Source: a virus
IMG/VR virus record: IMGVR_UViG_3300027759_000307
Coordinates: 1-29,805 of that record
Length of the DNA stretch: 29,805 nucleotides
Reading direction: 5' to 3' (one strand)
In this document: positions 1 to 9,289 of the stretch, piece by piece
Layout: the number at the start of each line of letters is the position of its first letter
Numbering within the stretch: position 1 is the first letter of the stretch
Notes under the pieces: model-generated
The model's database searches: none
What the model was told of the DNA's origin: nothing
What the model saw: the letters and a program-made list of their open reading frames with translations, nothing else
Translations under genes and position numbers: made by a program

Positions 1-98
1 GCTGCGTTTGTTACGATATTTCCACTCGTTGCACCTAATGTAGCAACGTTGGTGTTGCCTCTAATTGTTGCAACGTTTACGATGTTTGGAGATGCCAT
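1..98 (-). CDS. Virion structural protein, N-terminal fragment (runs off window)
   Basis: Only the first 32 codons are inside the window; the reading frame continues past position 1. The start (ATG at 98) is supported by an AAGGAAAA ribosome binding site 6-8 bases upstream. The peptide begins MASPNIVNVATI and is rich in Asn, Val, Thr and Ala. Similar openings occur on small structural proteins of marine T4-like phages, but that is recalled from family knowledge and the visible part is too short to prove it. It is the last gene of the minus-strand structural block and lies 14 bases after the preceding fibre gene. Confidence 0.6.
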   Translation of the reverse strand, partial: MASPNIVNVATIRGNTNVATLGATSGNIVTNA

Positions 99-112
99 TT
101 AATTTTCCTTTT

Positions 113-790
113 TTAACCGAATACGATAGCCATGGCAATCGCTTTGCCAGTGGATGCTGCCGTGTTTGCTTTTGCAAATCCTGAATTAGCATACAAAGCA
201 CCAGAGTTAGCTACTGCGAATCCTGAATTAGCATACAATGATGCTGAGTTGGCTACAGCAAAACCAGAGTTAGCGTAACTAGCGGCTGAATTGGCTACCG
301 CAAATCCTGAATTAGCATAACCGCTTGCGGAGTTTGCTGCTGTAAATCCAGAGTTAGCATATAGTGCGGCCGAATTAGCCACATTACTTGGAGTATTGGC
401 TGCTAAGAAAGCAGAGTTAGCATAGATTGCTGCTGAGTTTGCTTTTGCATCAGGTAAAACTCCAGAAGCTAATTTGCTTGCAGTAATTGTGCCATCAGGA
501 ATCTGTGAATTTTGAATATTGTTATATGTAATTACCGTTGTTGCACGATAGGTAACAATAATATTATTTGCTGCTGAAGGAGGAGCTTCAGTAAATGTGA
601 TTACGCCATTAGCAACAGAATATGAATTGATTGGGTCCTGTTGAATACTGCTTACAAGAACTTCAATTGCATTGGCATCTTGGATACCAGTTTGTGTTAA
701 GGTAAATTGTGTGCAAGAACCTGTACCGCTGAACCTTTCGGTCGCAACAATAAAAGAACCTACACCAGGCTCGTTGCCAATGTATGCCAT
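113..790 (-). CDS. Short ANS-repeat tail fibre protein
   Basis: 225 aa. Residues about 15-95 look like the beta module common in phage fibres (a 'FTLTQTG...VLVSSIQQDP...ITFTEAPP...IIVTYRA' pattern), followed by an IPDGTITASKLASG linker typical of fibre proteins. From about residue 115 to 215 the protein is a tandem repeat of seven residues with an A-N-S/T core, mostly in 14-residue pairs (YANSGFAVANSAAS-like). This regular small-residue pattern suggests a trimeric stalk; that is inference. The short C-terminal end AIAMAIVFG is hydrophobic. A GGAGAT ribosome binding site lies about 10 bases before the start, inside the end of the preceding gene. It shares its repeat with the longer fibre at 9288-10670, so the two are partial paralogues. 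Attachment site on the virion is unknown. Confidence 0.75.
   Translation of the reverse strand: MAYIGNEPGVGSFIVATERFSGTGSCTQFTLTQTGIQDANAIEVLVSSIQQDPINSYSVANGVITFTEAPPSAANNIIVTYRATTVITYNNIQNSQIPDGTITASKLASGVLPDAKANSAAIYANSAFLAANTPSNVANSAALYANSGFTAANSASGYANSGFAVANSAASYANSGFAVANSASLYANSGFAVANSGALYANSGFAKANTAASTGKAIAMAIVFG
158..450 (-). repeat. 42-bp tandem repeats coding ANS heptads
   Basis: The DNA repeats with a 42-base period (14 codons), each unit coding two seven-residue ANS motifs. About seven imperfect units are visible; phrases such as gaattagcata recur. The same repeat family occupies most of the fibre gene at 9288-10670, giving dispersed homology about 9 kb apart. Confidence 0.85.
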
Positions 791-791
791 T

Positions 792-1118
792 TTAGGTTAT
801 CTCCAAAACCGATAAAATACAGTCTGCTGAGTTATTTGTAGAAGTTTGCACCTGCAAATAATCTCCAAATTCTAGCACTAACTTTTGGTCTCCACCAATT
901 GGAACCAAGGCACCACCATTTGAAATGGTTGCTTGTTGTACCATGAAGTGTGTTGTTCCGCCAGAAACTACGGTCACATTTGCAGTAATTGGAGAAGCGG
1001 TTGTGTTTCCAATTGTTAAACCAATCACCGTAGCTTGTGTGGCTGCTGCTGGAGCATACACATTAGCTGCAGTTGTTCCTGCATTTTTTAAAAAATAATT
1101 CTTAAATGTATTTGGCAT
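792..1118 (-). CDS. Small virion structural (adaptor-like) protein
   Basis: 108 aa, probably all beta. The segment from VIGLTIGNTT through HFMVQQATISNGGALVPIGG to GDYLQVQTS and SVLEIT reads like a small beta-sandwich of the type found among minor structural proteins of aquatic T4-like phages. The start is supported by AGGAA seven bases upstream. The gene ends one base before the ATG of the fibre gene at 113-790 (TAAAATG junction), so the pair is likely co-translated. A NATAAATA late-promoter-like octamer sits 29 bases upstream of the ATG. The exact location in the particle cannot be told from sequence. Confidence 0.65.
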   Translation of the reverse strand: MPNTFKNYFLKNAGTTAANVYAPAAATQATVIGLTIGNTTASPITANVTVVSGGTTHFMVQQATISNGGALVPIGGDQKLVLEFGDYLQVQTSTNNSADCILSVLEIT

Positions 1119-1147
1119 GAAAAAATTCCTATTCTTTGTTATCTATC

Positions 1148-1155
1148 TATTTATC
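1148..1155 (-). promoter_or_regulatory. T4-type late promoter octamer (GATAAATA)
   Basis: GATAAATA on the minus strand matches the NATAAATA form of the late promoter used by marine T4-like phages. It includes the TAA stop codon of the upstream gene (1151-1153) and would give a leader of about 24 bases for the gene at 792-1118. Confidence 0.5.
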
Positions 1156-1477
1156 CAAGTGCAATTGAGAACGCTAAAGAAGAAGCTTCAACAGCTGCAA
1201 TTCTATCATAAATTGCGGTATTTGCAGTTCCAACTAAACTTCCAACATTGGCAGTCAATAAATTTGCGGTGTTACTATAAAAAGTTTCAATGAAACCAGA
1301 GGTGTTGACATTTAAACGAGCGCCAGTTCCAGAAACCTCTAGTATTGTATTTGCATAAAATGTTTGACCATTGCCATTTGTAATTAAATTGGCAGTGGCA
1401 ATCAATGAAGAAGTGGCTGTCAACCACTGCTGGAATGTATTCGCTGTGGTTATTTGATTTATTGTATTGGCTGCCAT
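1151..1477 (-). CDS. Hypothetical structural protein, 108 aa
   Basis: Low-complexity Ala/Asn/Thr/Ser-rich protein (MAANTINQITTANTFQQW start) with recurring 'TAN' and 'NT' motifs (TATANLIT, SNTANLLTANVGSLVGTANTAIYD). It contains the phrase ILEVSGTGARL; a similar ILEVTNSGTSAYRF phrase occurs before the cupredoxin-like domain of the fibre at 9288-10670, suggesting shared fibre modules. GAGGTAAATA just before the ATG is a good ribosome binding site, and the start overlaps the upstream stop (TAATG). Function is not recognised; the setting among fibre genes suggests a virion component, possibly a short fibre or collar piece. Confidence 0.6.
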   Translation of the reverse strand: MAANTINQITTANTFQQWLTATSSLIATANLITNGNGQTFYANTILEVSGTGARLNVNTSGFIETFYSNTANLLTANVGSLVGTANTAIYDRIAAVEASSLAFSIALG

Positions 1478-1701
1478 TATTTACCTCTGCCAATCAGTTC
1501 ACGCAACAAGTCTTTTATCTCTGACATTTCGTTTTCTATTTTATCTAGGCGTTGTTTTGATTCTGTTTTTTCAGACAGTTCTTTTTTTGCCAATTCTCTT
1601 TTCTGATAGTAGTCTTGTAAAGCTAATTTATCTGTATTTAGAATCGCTTTGGAGTTCATATCTCTTACTAAGTTTTCGTGGTCTTTTACTTTAGCAAACA
1701 T
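1477..1701 (-). CDS. Small coiled-coil protein
   Basis: 74 aa, highly charged and predicted alpha-helical. Residues about 28-70 form one long heptad-like helix (ELAKKELSEKTESKQRLD, then KIENEMSEIKDLLRELI) ending GRGK. The N-terminus MFAKVKDHENLVRDMNSKA, followed by ILNTD, resembles a small protein seen in the same place in cyanophage-like genomes, from memory. The start is supported by CAGGTAG seven to twelve bases upstream. It begins two bases after the stop of the 1993-aa structural gene and is likely co-translated with it. A role as assembly factor or trimerising adaptor is possible but not shown. Confidence 0.65.
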   Translation of the reverse strand: MFAKVKDHENLVRDMNSKAILNTDKLALQDYYQKRELAKKELSEKTESKQRLDKIENEMSEIKDLLRELIGRGK

Positions 1702-1703
1702 AA

Positions 1704-4700
1704 TTAACTACCTGCAGGTAAAGCAATTGCACGGAAATCACGCACCTTAGGAACATCTGTTGTTGATGTGCCAGACAATACAATCTTAATTGCAAATGTT
1801 CTGAAGTTGCTAAATGAAGTGGAACCTGAAGTGTAACTTACAGAATTATTTGCTGTGCCACCAACACCCGGTGCAAATTTAAGTTCACGATAATCGTTGT
1901 AGCTAGTTGACACAAAATTAGCGTTATCCAATTGTGTCATCAGCTGATAGTTCTTATCTTCAAATGCATCAGGGTCAGAGATAGACAATAGCTTATAGTA
2001 AACACGAATGTTTGAACTTGATGGTTTGTATGCAGTTAGATAAACACGCAAATCACCTGAATCAAATCCATCTGCTAAATTAACCTTGCGAGTAATGTAT
2101 CGAACATTAGAGTTACCACCAGACTTCTTATCTTCACCGTTATAGGTAATTGTTACACCGGTACCTGGTGTTGTATTTGCATCTACAAGCGTAATCGTTG
2201 GTGATGTTTCGTAACCAGAACCAGCAGCTGTTAGATATACAGATGTAACCACATTATTGGTCACAACAGCAGCTGCAGTTGCACCTGAACCGCCACCACC
2301 AGTAATTGTTACAATTGCATTTGCATTAGTAGAGTATCCTGTACCACCACTTGACAACACAATTCCAGAATTACTTAATGGCAAATCATTAATAATGTTT
2401 TCAACCGCAATCATGCTCATGCGTGAGGTATCAATGAATGGTGCAATATCAGGATTGCTGGTTGCCATTGTAGCTTTAACTGACAATGTTGTGTTACCGG
2501 TTGTTGCATTTAATACACGGCGGCCGTAACCATCAGTCATTGGGTAATCAGTCAACGGAGTAAATGGTAAGAAGCCTGTTTTACCACCAGTCACAGCTTT
2601 CTCAGAATTGAATTGATATGTGATTGAAGTATTTTCAATAGATATGCCAGTTGCAATCAAATGCATTAAGTCATATACTGTGTTAGCGGATGGATATACA
2701 TCAGTTGGATAATTAACATTAAATTGTGCTTGTGTTGTACCAGTATTGAATGTATAACGGAACAATCTAAACATCAAATCTGAGTTTTGCTCGGCAGTCC
2801 ATGTAGAACCGTTTTGTGATAAGAACAATGAACCTTGATATGGTTGTTCTGAAATCTGCCTTCCCGATACGGTATCTAATGTACCAATTTCAGCTGCATA
2901 AGTTTCATATTTGTTAGAGTTAGACAACAATACAAAACAATGTTCACCTGGTTGTAAGAACAATGGAGAATCAAATACAAATTCTGTGTATTTGGTTGCA
3001 TCATCTAAATCAGGTGAAGTTGTTGTTTTAACTTTATCTGGTGTCAATGTAACTGTTGAATATGGATAAACCAAAGATGTTGATGGATATCCATTCACAA
3101 CAGAACGAACTTGTAGTGTAACAGGTACAGTTGAATCTTTTGACTTAAAGCAGAAACGAGCCTTAGACAAGAAAATACCTTGTGGGTAATTTGTTGGAGA
3201 TACTAAGAATGTTTGTGCTAATGGATCATACCAACCAAATATTGCAGTATTTACAACTGATGTTGTAATGATACGTTCATCTTTAACAGCAGCACGCTGA
3301 ATTGTTGGAACTGTTGTAGAAATAATTGTATTTTCTGTTTGTTGTAAAATACCTTGTGCAAAGAATGTGGCATCTCCGTTTGTAGAAGAAGAACCAATAT
3401 CACCACTTGAAGTATCAATCAATCGAAAGTTTTTCTCACCAACACGGAATACTCCATTTGGAATATTAAACACGCCAGCAACATCACCTGCGGCTGTTGT
3501 TGTTAAATTACCAATTGAATATATTGAGTAGTATGTATTTGGAGTTGTTGTCCATGTACCAGTAATTGTTGCAGTTCTTGTGGCGGAGCTATATGAACTA
3601 ATTGTTGCAGATTGTCCAGCGCCTGGGCCAGATACAATATAAATTGTTGAACCTGCATAATCTCCAGTATTGTTTGCACTTGTAGCATCTACCGCTAATA
3701 CAACAGTATTAGCTGTTGCGGATGATACTCGGCCAGAATAATGGTCATATCCATTAATTTTAACAGATGTTCCACTAGTTAGGCCAACCAAATTCATTGT
3801 GGCGCCATTAAATGATGAATTTGCACGCTCTAAATTGACTAAGAAGGCTTCTTTATTTGATGTGCGAACAATTGTTCCTCTTGCATTTGTTGTGCTAGTT
3901 GCAGTATTACTAATAGTAATGTTTTCATAATTACCGGACTGTGTAATATAACCTAAGTTGTTAGAATCCAATGTAATTTTATTTGCACGAGCAATGTATT
4001 TGTTTACACTAATGTTGTCAAAGAAACCAAAAAGTTCTGTGGTTGGTTTGAAATCAGAGCAAGTAAACAATATGCTACGGTTACGCATATAAGGAATAAT
4101 TGACACATCAACAACACGGTCACCTAATGATTGAGTGATTGTGGATGGAACAACTTGTGAGAATACGCCAGAACGAGTTTGAGATTCTTTTGTTGTTGTG
4201 GTTAAAGTACCAACTTGGCCATATCTGCTTGTACCACCAAATACAGTTCGACCACCCGTTGTTTCAGTTCCTGTAAAATAAGTTTCCCAATTGCCCCACT
4301 CATAACTATAAGCATTTTCTGTAATTAAAGCCCATGCGTCTTTATCACCTTCAAGGTTTACAAGAACATCTGGTTGTTTGTCTGTATCAATCCAAACATC
4401 TGATGGTGGATCTAACTGAATTTTACCAATGTAGTTTACAATATTAAATGGGTTAATATTATATACTTTTGAAGATTTATTTTGGTCAACAAAAACAGTA
4501 TGTGTTGCTGTAGGCATCACAATTGGACCAGCCTTCAAATAATTAGATGAATTGGCTGAATCAAATGTTAATAGGTGTGATGTAATATTGAATGTTGGCC
4601 TAATTTCTTTTTCTCTAGGATCAACAGCAATAGAATAATCTGAATTTGTTACATCAGCAACAGAAGTGCCATCAAATGAATCCACAACAATACCATTCTT

Positions 4701-7685
4701 AAATCGTGGTAAATTTGTAGAGTCCAAAATGGTCAAATCTTGTTTGTTCAATGCACTCTGTTCAAGCAGAGAAAGCGAAGTATAATATTCAAGATTTCCA
4801 ATACGCTTATCTAATGCACCAATATCACGCATTGTGTAGCGCTTGTTATCAATGTATTGAACTTCAATATCAGATGTATTGGCAACATAAGCAGGCTCAC
4901 GAAGAATATACAATGTCATTGCACCATCTTTGTCATTTGGCATAACTGGTGTTAAAGATGGGTTGCCTTGGAGAACTTCAAATGTGCGGTCTTTGTTCAA
5001 TATTACCTTGTCCGTTCTTGGTAGATAATATTGATAATCTAAAAGTATGTCGGAACCATTCTCTGGAATCTTAGGACCAGTCGTGGTTGAATCAACATCA
5101 AAGCTGACGGTGTTTGCTGTCGCTGGTGTTGTGGGTATCGACCTAACAGGTCTATAATCAAGGCAATCCCTTAGTTCGTAAACTTGCCCTGTTGCCTGAG
5201 AAGTGTAAGCAGGAATACTTCCGTAATCATACCCAACATATGAATCTACGGTAAATAGTCCTGCACCAGATGAATTGAAACGATTAAATCTAACAACCAA
5301 TGGGCCGGTAGGTGCAGCTGAACCAGCTTTTAATCTAATAGATGAATGGTCATAGAATGAATCTCTTTGACCGGTATCTAATGTGTACCGTGTTGTAACA
5401 TTGGTTGCAGTTGCTGAGTTAGCAACAGTAATTTGATTGCCATTAAAATCCAAAACAGAAACCAATTCAACAACATCAGAAACGAACAAAGATTGAACTG
5501 TACCTGGAGTTTTATAAACTGTATTGGCCATAATGTGAACTTGACCATTTGCACTATAAAGAATTACTCCATTGTTTGCAAAAATACTTGTGCCACCAGA
5601 TGTTTGTAGAGTAGAATTGGCAGCAACATATGTTTTACCTTTTGAACCAGGATTACTTGCATCAATTGTTGCAGTAATATTTGCAACCATATTGTCGCCA
5701 TTCGTAACAGTAATCTTACGAGTGCCTGTATCAACAGTATATAAGTTAGCAGGAATAATTTGGCCAACAGTATATGGTGATGTGCCTGCAGTTGTTACAA
5801 CAATTTGATAATTCTCAGCCTTAGCAGAAGAACTTGTAGCAGCAGAAATTGTTTCACCAGTACCAACAGTTAATGCTGGAGAATCTGAAGATGAGAATGA
5901 CTGAGATGCATACAGACGCTTATACGAGTATGAAAAATCAGCAATTGTATTTTGTGCAATATAGTTTTGGCCAAGATTAAACAATAATGGCTCAAGATTA
6001 CTATCTGAAATAAATGTGTCGTTGTATGTTGAAGCTGGATCTTTAGATGAAGTGTCAATATCAGCTGCGGCAAGACGAGTTGTGCCGCTAACTACTGATA
6101 ATGACTTAACATCATTAACTTCAAAGTCAATAGACCAATTAGATAATGAATTTGGTGTAGTAATGAAAGGCTCAGAAAGTTGAATTGTCTGAGTTGCACC
6201 ATTATAATTTGTAATTGTTTTTGGTGTTTCACCAGCACCAGGACCAGCAATAACTCTAAACTTGGCACCAACATAAGCGGTATTAGCAGTAGAATATAGT
6301 TGTGAACCAGTTATACTATTTGCAATCTGAACATAACCTGTATTTGTTCCTAAAACAACTACATTACCACCTGTAATAGAGCCAACATTCACATCAAACA
6401 AGTATGTGCGATAAGTGTATGTTGCAGAATTTTGTGTATTAGATGCTGAATCAAATGCAATAGATTTAATGCGAGCTGTACCAATCTTAGTATTAGCAAT
6501 TGTACCAACAGTTGCACCAGCAGTTGGAGAAGCATTAATTGAAGAATTTGCTACACAATGTAAATCTACTGTTTGTAAACTGTTAATTGGTAAAGAACCA
6601 AAATGTGTATTTGAATACACATAATAACCATAATCAGCAGTTAATCGTTTATTGTTTATTGAATCGGTTGTGCGTGGTTTATCAAATGTAATTGTTGTTG
6701 GTGCAATACTTTCATATTCGTAACCATAAACATATGCTTTACCTGGTGATATGATGACATTAGCTTTTGCACTATTAGCTGCACTTGTTTCTAGTGCAAT
6801 TTTGAATGGTCGAACAGTATAGTTACCAGATTCATCATATGTTCTGCGTGCTAAAGTATCTTCAAGCACAGCATATTGTGGATAAAGTAATGCATAAGAT
6901 AAAGTTCCATTTTGAACTCTAGCTAATTCAATAAATTGTGTATCGTCAGCAGAATCAAGTGCTCTGCTGAAAAGAATTAAATCAATCTTAAATCGGTCTG
7001 CGCCTGGAGCTTGAAAGTTGGATGCGTCTTGTGCTGGATCCAATAATGAAGTATCTTGTGTATATTCAACAATAGATTCTGTAATTTCAAAACCAATTCT
7101 TGCATTGGAAGATGTTTCATATTTACTAATTGCAATCGTTTGTGCTGAATTTTTAATAAAGAAACCATCATAGAAAAACACACCATCATTTACAGAAAAC
7201 AGTTGACCTGTTCCTGCACCACCTGTTGAAACATTGGCAAAAGCTGGAGCAGCTTCAACTGTGGTGATTGTATCACCAGCAGCAAAAGCACTACCTGAAA
7301 TTTGTTTTACATAGACTGTCTTTGGGTCACCAGTACCAGCATCAGCATCATAAACAACAACTACCTGACCAGTTTTTGTTCCTGCCAAATTGGTAATTGT
7401 TTTGCCATTAAAATCATTTATATTGACCGCTGTGCCAGCATAATCAGTAGCTACATTTAGATATGTTGAATTATGGATGAACAGTTCACCACCAGAAACT
7501 ACTGAACCATTTTTGAAAACATGGCTACCAAAGCGCTCAACTTGTTTTTGTAAAATAGTTTGAGATTGTGTTAATTCACGAGCTTGAACAGCAAAACCAG
7601 GCTTAAATAATATCCGAAGAAACTTTTTATCTTCGTCAAAATCATCATAATATGGATTGACATTAAAATTGGTATTTAACGACAT
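1704..7685 (-). CDS. Giant DUF4815-type baseplate/tail structural protein
   Basis: 1993 aa, the largest gene here. The N-terminus (NPYYDDFDEDKKFLRILFKP, then GFAVQARELTQSQTILQKQ) and the later DESGNYTVRPF (about residue 283) are hallmarks of the DUF4815 family. Near residue 778 are RDSFYDHSSIRLK and then LRDCLDYRPVR; near 1485 comes DPLAQTFLVSP, followed by a beta domain with QPGEHCFVLLSNS and DLMFRLFRYTF. A GxGY beta-module pair lies at about 1773-1851 (positions 2130-2370). No catalytic motif is seen. AAGGAAAATAGTTA before the ATG is a good ribosome binding site. It follows gp8 by 12 bases, where T4 has genes 9-12, so it probably contributes to the outer baseplate or fibre attachment. No alignment to T4 gp10 could be made by eye. 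Confidence 0.85.
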   Translation of the reverse strand: MSLNTNFNVNPYYDDFDEDKKFLRILFKPGFAVQARELTQSQTILQKQVERFGSHVFKNGSVVSGGELFIHNSTYLNVATDYAGTAVNINDFNGKTITNLAGTKTGQVVVVYDADAGTGDPKTVYVKQISGSAFAAGDTITTVEAAPAFANVSTGGAGTGQLFSVNDGVFFYDGFFIKNSAQTIAISKYETSSNARIGFEITESIVEYTQDTSLLDPAQDASNFQAPGADRFKIDLILFSRALDSADDTQFIELARVQNGTLSYALLYPQYAVLEDTLARRTYDESGNYTVRPFKIALETSAANSAKANVIISPGKAYVYGYEYESIAPTTITFDKPRTTDSINNKRLTADYGYYVYSNTHFGSLPINSLQTVDLHCVANSSINASPTAGATVGTIANTKIGTARIKSIAFDSASNTQNSATYTYRTYLFDVNVGSITGGNVVVLGTNTGYVQIANSITGSQLYSTANTAYVGAKFRVIAGPGAGETPKTITNYNGATQTIQLSEPFITTPNSLSNWSIDFEVNDVKSLSVVSGTTRLAAADIDTSSKDPASTYNDTFISDSNLEPLLFNLGQNYIAQNTIADFSYSYKRLYASQSFSSSDSPALTVGTGETISAATSSSAKAENYQIVVTTAGTSPYTVGQIIPANLYTVDTGTRKITVTNGDNMVANITATIDASNPGSKGKTYVAANSTLQTSGGTSIFANNGVILYSANGQVHIMANTVYKTPGTVQSLFVSDVVELVSVLDFNGNQITVANSATATNVTTRYTLDTGQRDSFYDHSSIRLKAGSAAPTGPLVVRFNRFNSSGAGLFTVDSYVGYDYGSIPAYTSQATGQVYELRDCLDYRPVRSIPTTPATANTVSFDVDSTTTGPKIPENGSDILLDYQYYLPRTDKVILNKDRTFEVLQGNPSLTPVMPNDKDGAMTLYILREPAYVANTSDIEVQYIDNKRYTMRDIGALDKRIGNLEYYTSLSLLEQSALNKQDLTILDSTNLPRFKNGIVVDSFDGTSVADVTNSDYSIAVDPREKEIRPTFNITSHLLTFDSANSSNYLKAGPIVMPTATHTVFVDQNKSSKVYNINPFNIVNYIGKIQLDPPSDVWIDTDKQPDVLVNLEGDKDAWALITENAYSYEWGNWETYFTGTETTGGRTVFGGTSRYGQVGTLTTTTKESQTRSGVFSQVVPSTITQSLGDRVVDVSIIPYMRNRSILFTCSDFKPTTELFGFFDNISVNKYIARANKITLDSNNLGYITQSGNYENITISNTATSTTNARGTIVRTSNKEAFLVNLERANSSFNGATMNLVGLTSGTSVKINGYDHYSGRVSSATANTVVLAVDATSANNTGDYAGSTIYIVSGPGAGQSATISSYSSATRTATITGTWTTTPNTYYSIYSIGNLTTTAAGDVAGVFNIPNGVFRVGEKNFRLIDTSSGDIGSSSTNGDATFFAQGILQQTENTIISTTVPTIQRAAVKDERIITTSVVNTAIFGWYDPLAQTFLVSPTNYPQGIFLSKARFCFKSKDSTVPVTLQVRSVVNGYPSTSLVYPYSTVTLTPDKVKTTTSPDLDDATKYTEFVFDSPLFLQPGEHCFVLLSNSNKYETYAAEIGTLDTVSGRQISEQPYQGSLFLSQNGSTWTAEQNSDLMFRLFRYTFNTGTTQAQFNVNYPTDVYPSANTVYDLMHLIATGISIENTSITYQFNSEKAVTGGKTGFLPFTPLTDYPMTDGYGRRVLNATTGNTTLSVKATMATSNPDIAPFIDTSRMSMIAVENIINDLPLSNSGIVLSSGGTGYSTNANAIVTITGGGGSGATAAAVVTNNVVTSVYLTAAGSGYETSPTITLVDANTTPGTGVTITYNGEDKKSGGNSNVRYITRKVNLADGFDSGDLRVYLTAYKPSSSNIRVYYKLLSISDPDAFEDKNYQLMTQLDNANFVSTSYNDYRELKFAPGVGGTANNSVSYTSGSTSFSNFRTFAIKIVLSGTSTTDVPKVRDFRAIALPAGS

Positions 7686-7697
7686 TAACTATTTTCC

Positions 7698-9269
7698 TTA
7701 GAATCTAATAACAAACTTGACATTTTCAGCTTGTCCATTTGCTCGTGTAACTTGTTGAATATTTTCAGCATACAATATATCACCGGTATATGGTTGAAAT
7801 TCAGGATTGGTCAATTTTACAACAGTCCTGTTTATACCAGAATTTGCACCAATTAATGTGCCACCAACTGATACTGTTCCTTTCACTTTGGTCAATCTAA
7901 CTTCATTTGCTGATTGAGCATTTACAAACCCATAAAAATAGGCACTATTAGAAGAAGCTCCCTGATAAACAAACTCGTTTAACTCAAAGTTTGTACCAGC
8001 AATTAAAGTTATATTTGTGGTTTGCGAAATAACTGTATTTGCATTTGAACTAATCACAGGTGAAGTATTACCGTATTTATACGGATCTCTTAAAAGTCCA
8101 TACTGTCTAAATGAGGTGGATGTTGAAATTAGACCATTTTCTGTAGCATCAACTGACCCAATTCTTTCGACAACCATTACATTTATTGCATCTAACTCTT
8201 TTGCAGGATTGAAACCGTGGCCAAATTTAGGAGTAATAACCACTCTAGCATTTGCCGTGTTTGCACCAGCAGTTGCTGAACCATAAATTGTTGCATTGGC
8301 ATATGAATATCCAGTTCCAGAGATATCTACTGTAATTTTTGATATGGCACTATTTGTAATATTGGCAGTAGCTACTGCTCCTGTTCCATCACCATCAATA
8401 TAAACTCTTGTTTTAAACGTAAGGTTATTCGCTGTTGTTCCGCCACCGTTTGCGGTTGTGGCAGTTGAAATAATAATTGAACTTGTGTTTGGATTTACGG
8501 TCGTTACAGTTGTTCCAGAAGCAATGCCTGTTCCGGTTACTGCCATATTTGCAACCACATTTGTAGTATTTGCAAGAGCAATTGTAGTTACTCCTGATAC
8601 AAACGCCGTTGCGGTAATTGAAGGTTCAGCATATCCCTTGCCTCCGCCAGTAACTATAATTGTCGTTAATTCGCCATCAATTAAGTTTGTTGAGCTTACA
8701 TTATAGTCCAACTTTGAGGTAGAAATTGGAGCTGGAATCCAATCTGTTGTCAAAAACCGATTAGAAGGTTTGACATTATACATATATTTCCAAATAAAAC
8801 CATCGGCTGTAAAGATTGTTCCATTAGCCGTAGAATAATCTCCAGTAGGTTCTACTGTGGAAATAGAGTTTGCGTTGTTAGATAAACACTTATATACATT
8901 TCTGGCGGTAGTCAAAATATACATTGGTTGACTATTGCCACCAGCACCAGAATCGGCTGTCAATAATGTGTCAATTGATATTTTGTCATCAAACTGTTTG
9001 TATCTTTTTCCTGTTGTCCAATTAACACGAGGAATAACTAATTCTACATCGTTTCCAGTAATTTTTTTGGCCGCAAACATATTGTCCCATGCAGATTTCT
9101 CATCAAAAGAGGAATCAACTATGGAGTTTGGAGAAGATTCGTTTGCATACGGAACATGATTTCCAATGAACACATAACCAACTGTAGCTGGTTCCGGTTC
9201 ATAGAACGATTCTTTGAACTGCTCTGCGTTATTAAACGAGAGTTTTTTGGAAGTATAAAAAGTTGCCAT
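7698..9269 (-). CDS. 8: Baseplate wedge protein gp8
   Basis: 523 aa; T4 gp8 is 334. Conserved landmarks appear in order: WDNMFAAKKI...LVIPRVNW (T4: DMWTHMMGTV...DAVIPRRDW), VYKCL (T4 VYRCL), ANGTIFTADGFIWKYMYNV (T4 AEGTIEPGDGYVWEYLFEI), WIPAP, and at the C-terminus GDILYAENIQQVTR...VKFVIRF (T4 GEMIYMENRPPI...ILFTF). The extra length is mostly an insertion at residues about 198-347, between the WIPAP and C-terminal parts. In T4, gp8 dimers sit in each wedge and bind gp7 and gp10. No Shine-Dalgarno sequence precedes the ATG; an AATAAATA octamer lies 12 bases upstream, so initiation may be from a very short leader or by read-through. Confidence 0.88.
   Translation of the reverse strand: MATFYTSKKLSFNNAEQFKESFYEPEPATVGYVFIGNHVPYANESSPNSIVDSSFDEKSAWDNMFAAKKITGNDVELVIPRVNWTTGKRYKQFDDKISIDTLLTADSGAGGNSQPMYILTTARNVYKCLSNNANSISTVEPTGDYSTANGTIFTADGFIWKYMYNVKPSNRFLTTDWIPAPISTSKLDYNVSSTNLIDGELTTIIVTGGGKGYAEPSITATAFVSGVTTIALANTTNVVANMAVTGTGIASGTTVTTVNPNTSSIIISTATTANGGGTTANNLTFKTRVYIDGDGTGAVATANITNSAISKITVDISGTGYSYANATIYGSATAGANTANARVVITPKFGHGFNPAKELDAINVMVVERIGSVDATENGLISTSTSFRQYGLLRDPYKYGNTSPVISSNANTVISQTTNITLIAGTNFELNEFVYQGASSNSAYFYGFVNAQSANEVRLTKVKGTVSVGGTLIGANSGINRTVVKLTNPEFQPYTGDILYAENIQQVTRANGQAENVKFVIRF
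8229..8678 (-). other. Inserted GxGY beta-modules within gp8
   Basis: Residues about 198-347 of gp8 have no counterpart in T4 gp8. The insert has a GGGKGYAEPSITA half-module, a central VTTIALANTT...MAVTGTGIASGTTV unit common in phage surface proteins, and a second module with DGDGTGAVATANITNSAISK and DISGTGYSYANATIYG. Related GxGY units occur in gp6, gp7 and the 1993-aa protein. Confidence 0.7.
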
Positions 9270-9281
9270 GGTTTAATGTTC

Positions 9282-9289
9282 TATTTATT
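9282..9289 (-). promoter_or_regulatory. T4-type late promoter-like octamer (AATAAATA)
   Basis: AATAAATA on the minus strand, overlapping the stop codon of the fibre gene (9288-9290). With normal T4 late spacing, transcription would start about seven bases before the gp8 ATG. Confidence 0.4.

Noticed and set aside
158-450. Regular repeats looking at first like a CRISPR array
   Set aside because: The repeats stay in frame, code ANS heptads, and have no unique spacers of constant length.
2257-2529. Many antisense ORFs of 60-90 codons opposite the long structural genes, this one as an example
   Set aside because: They are mirror frames of Ala/Thr/Val-rich genes, lack ribosome binding sites and show no recognisable motifs.
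1704-7685. Calling the 1993-aa protein gp10
   Set aside because: No alignment with T4 gp10 could be found by eye; only position suggests it.
8074-8081. TATAAATA on the minus strand within gp8, in a small palindrome CCGTA TTTA TACGG
   Set aside because: It lies inside conserved coding sequence (DPYKYGN) nearly 400 bases before the next gene start, so a chance match is more likely than a promoter.
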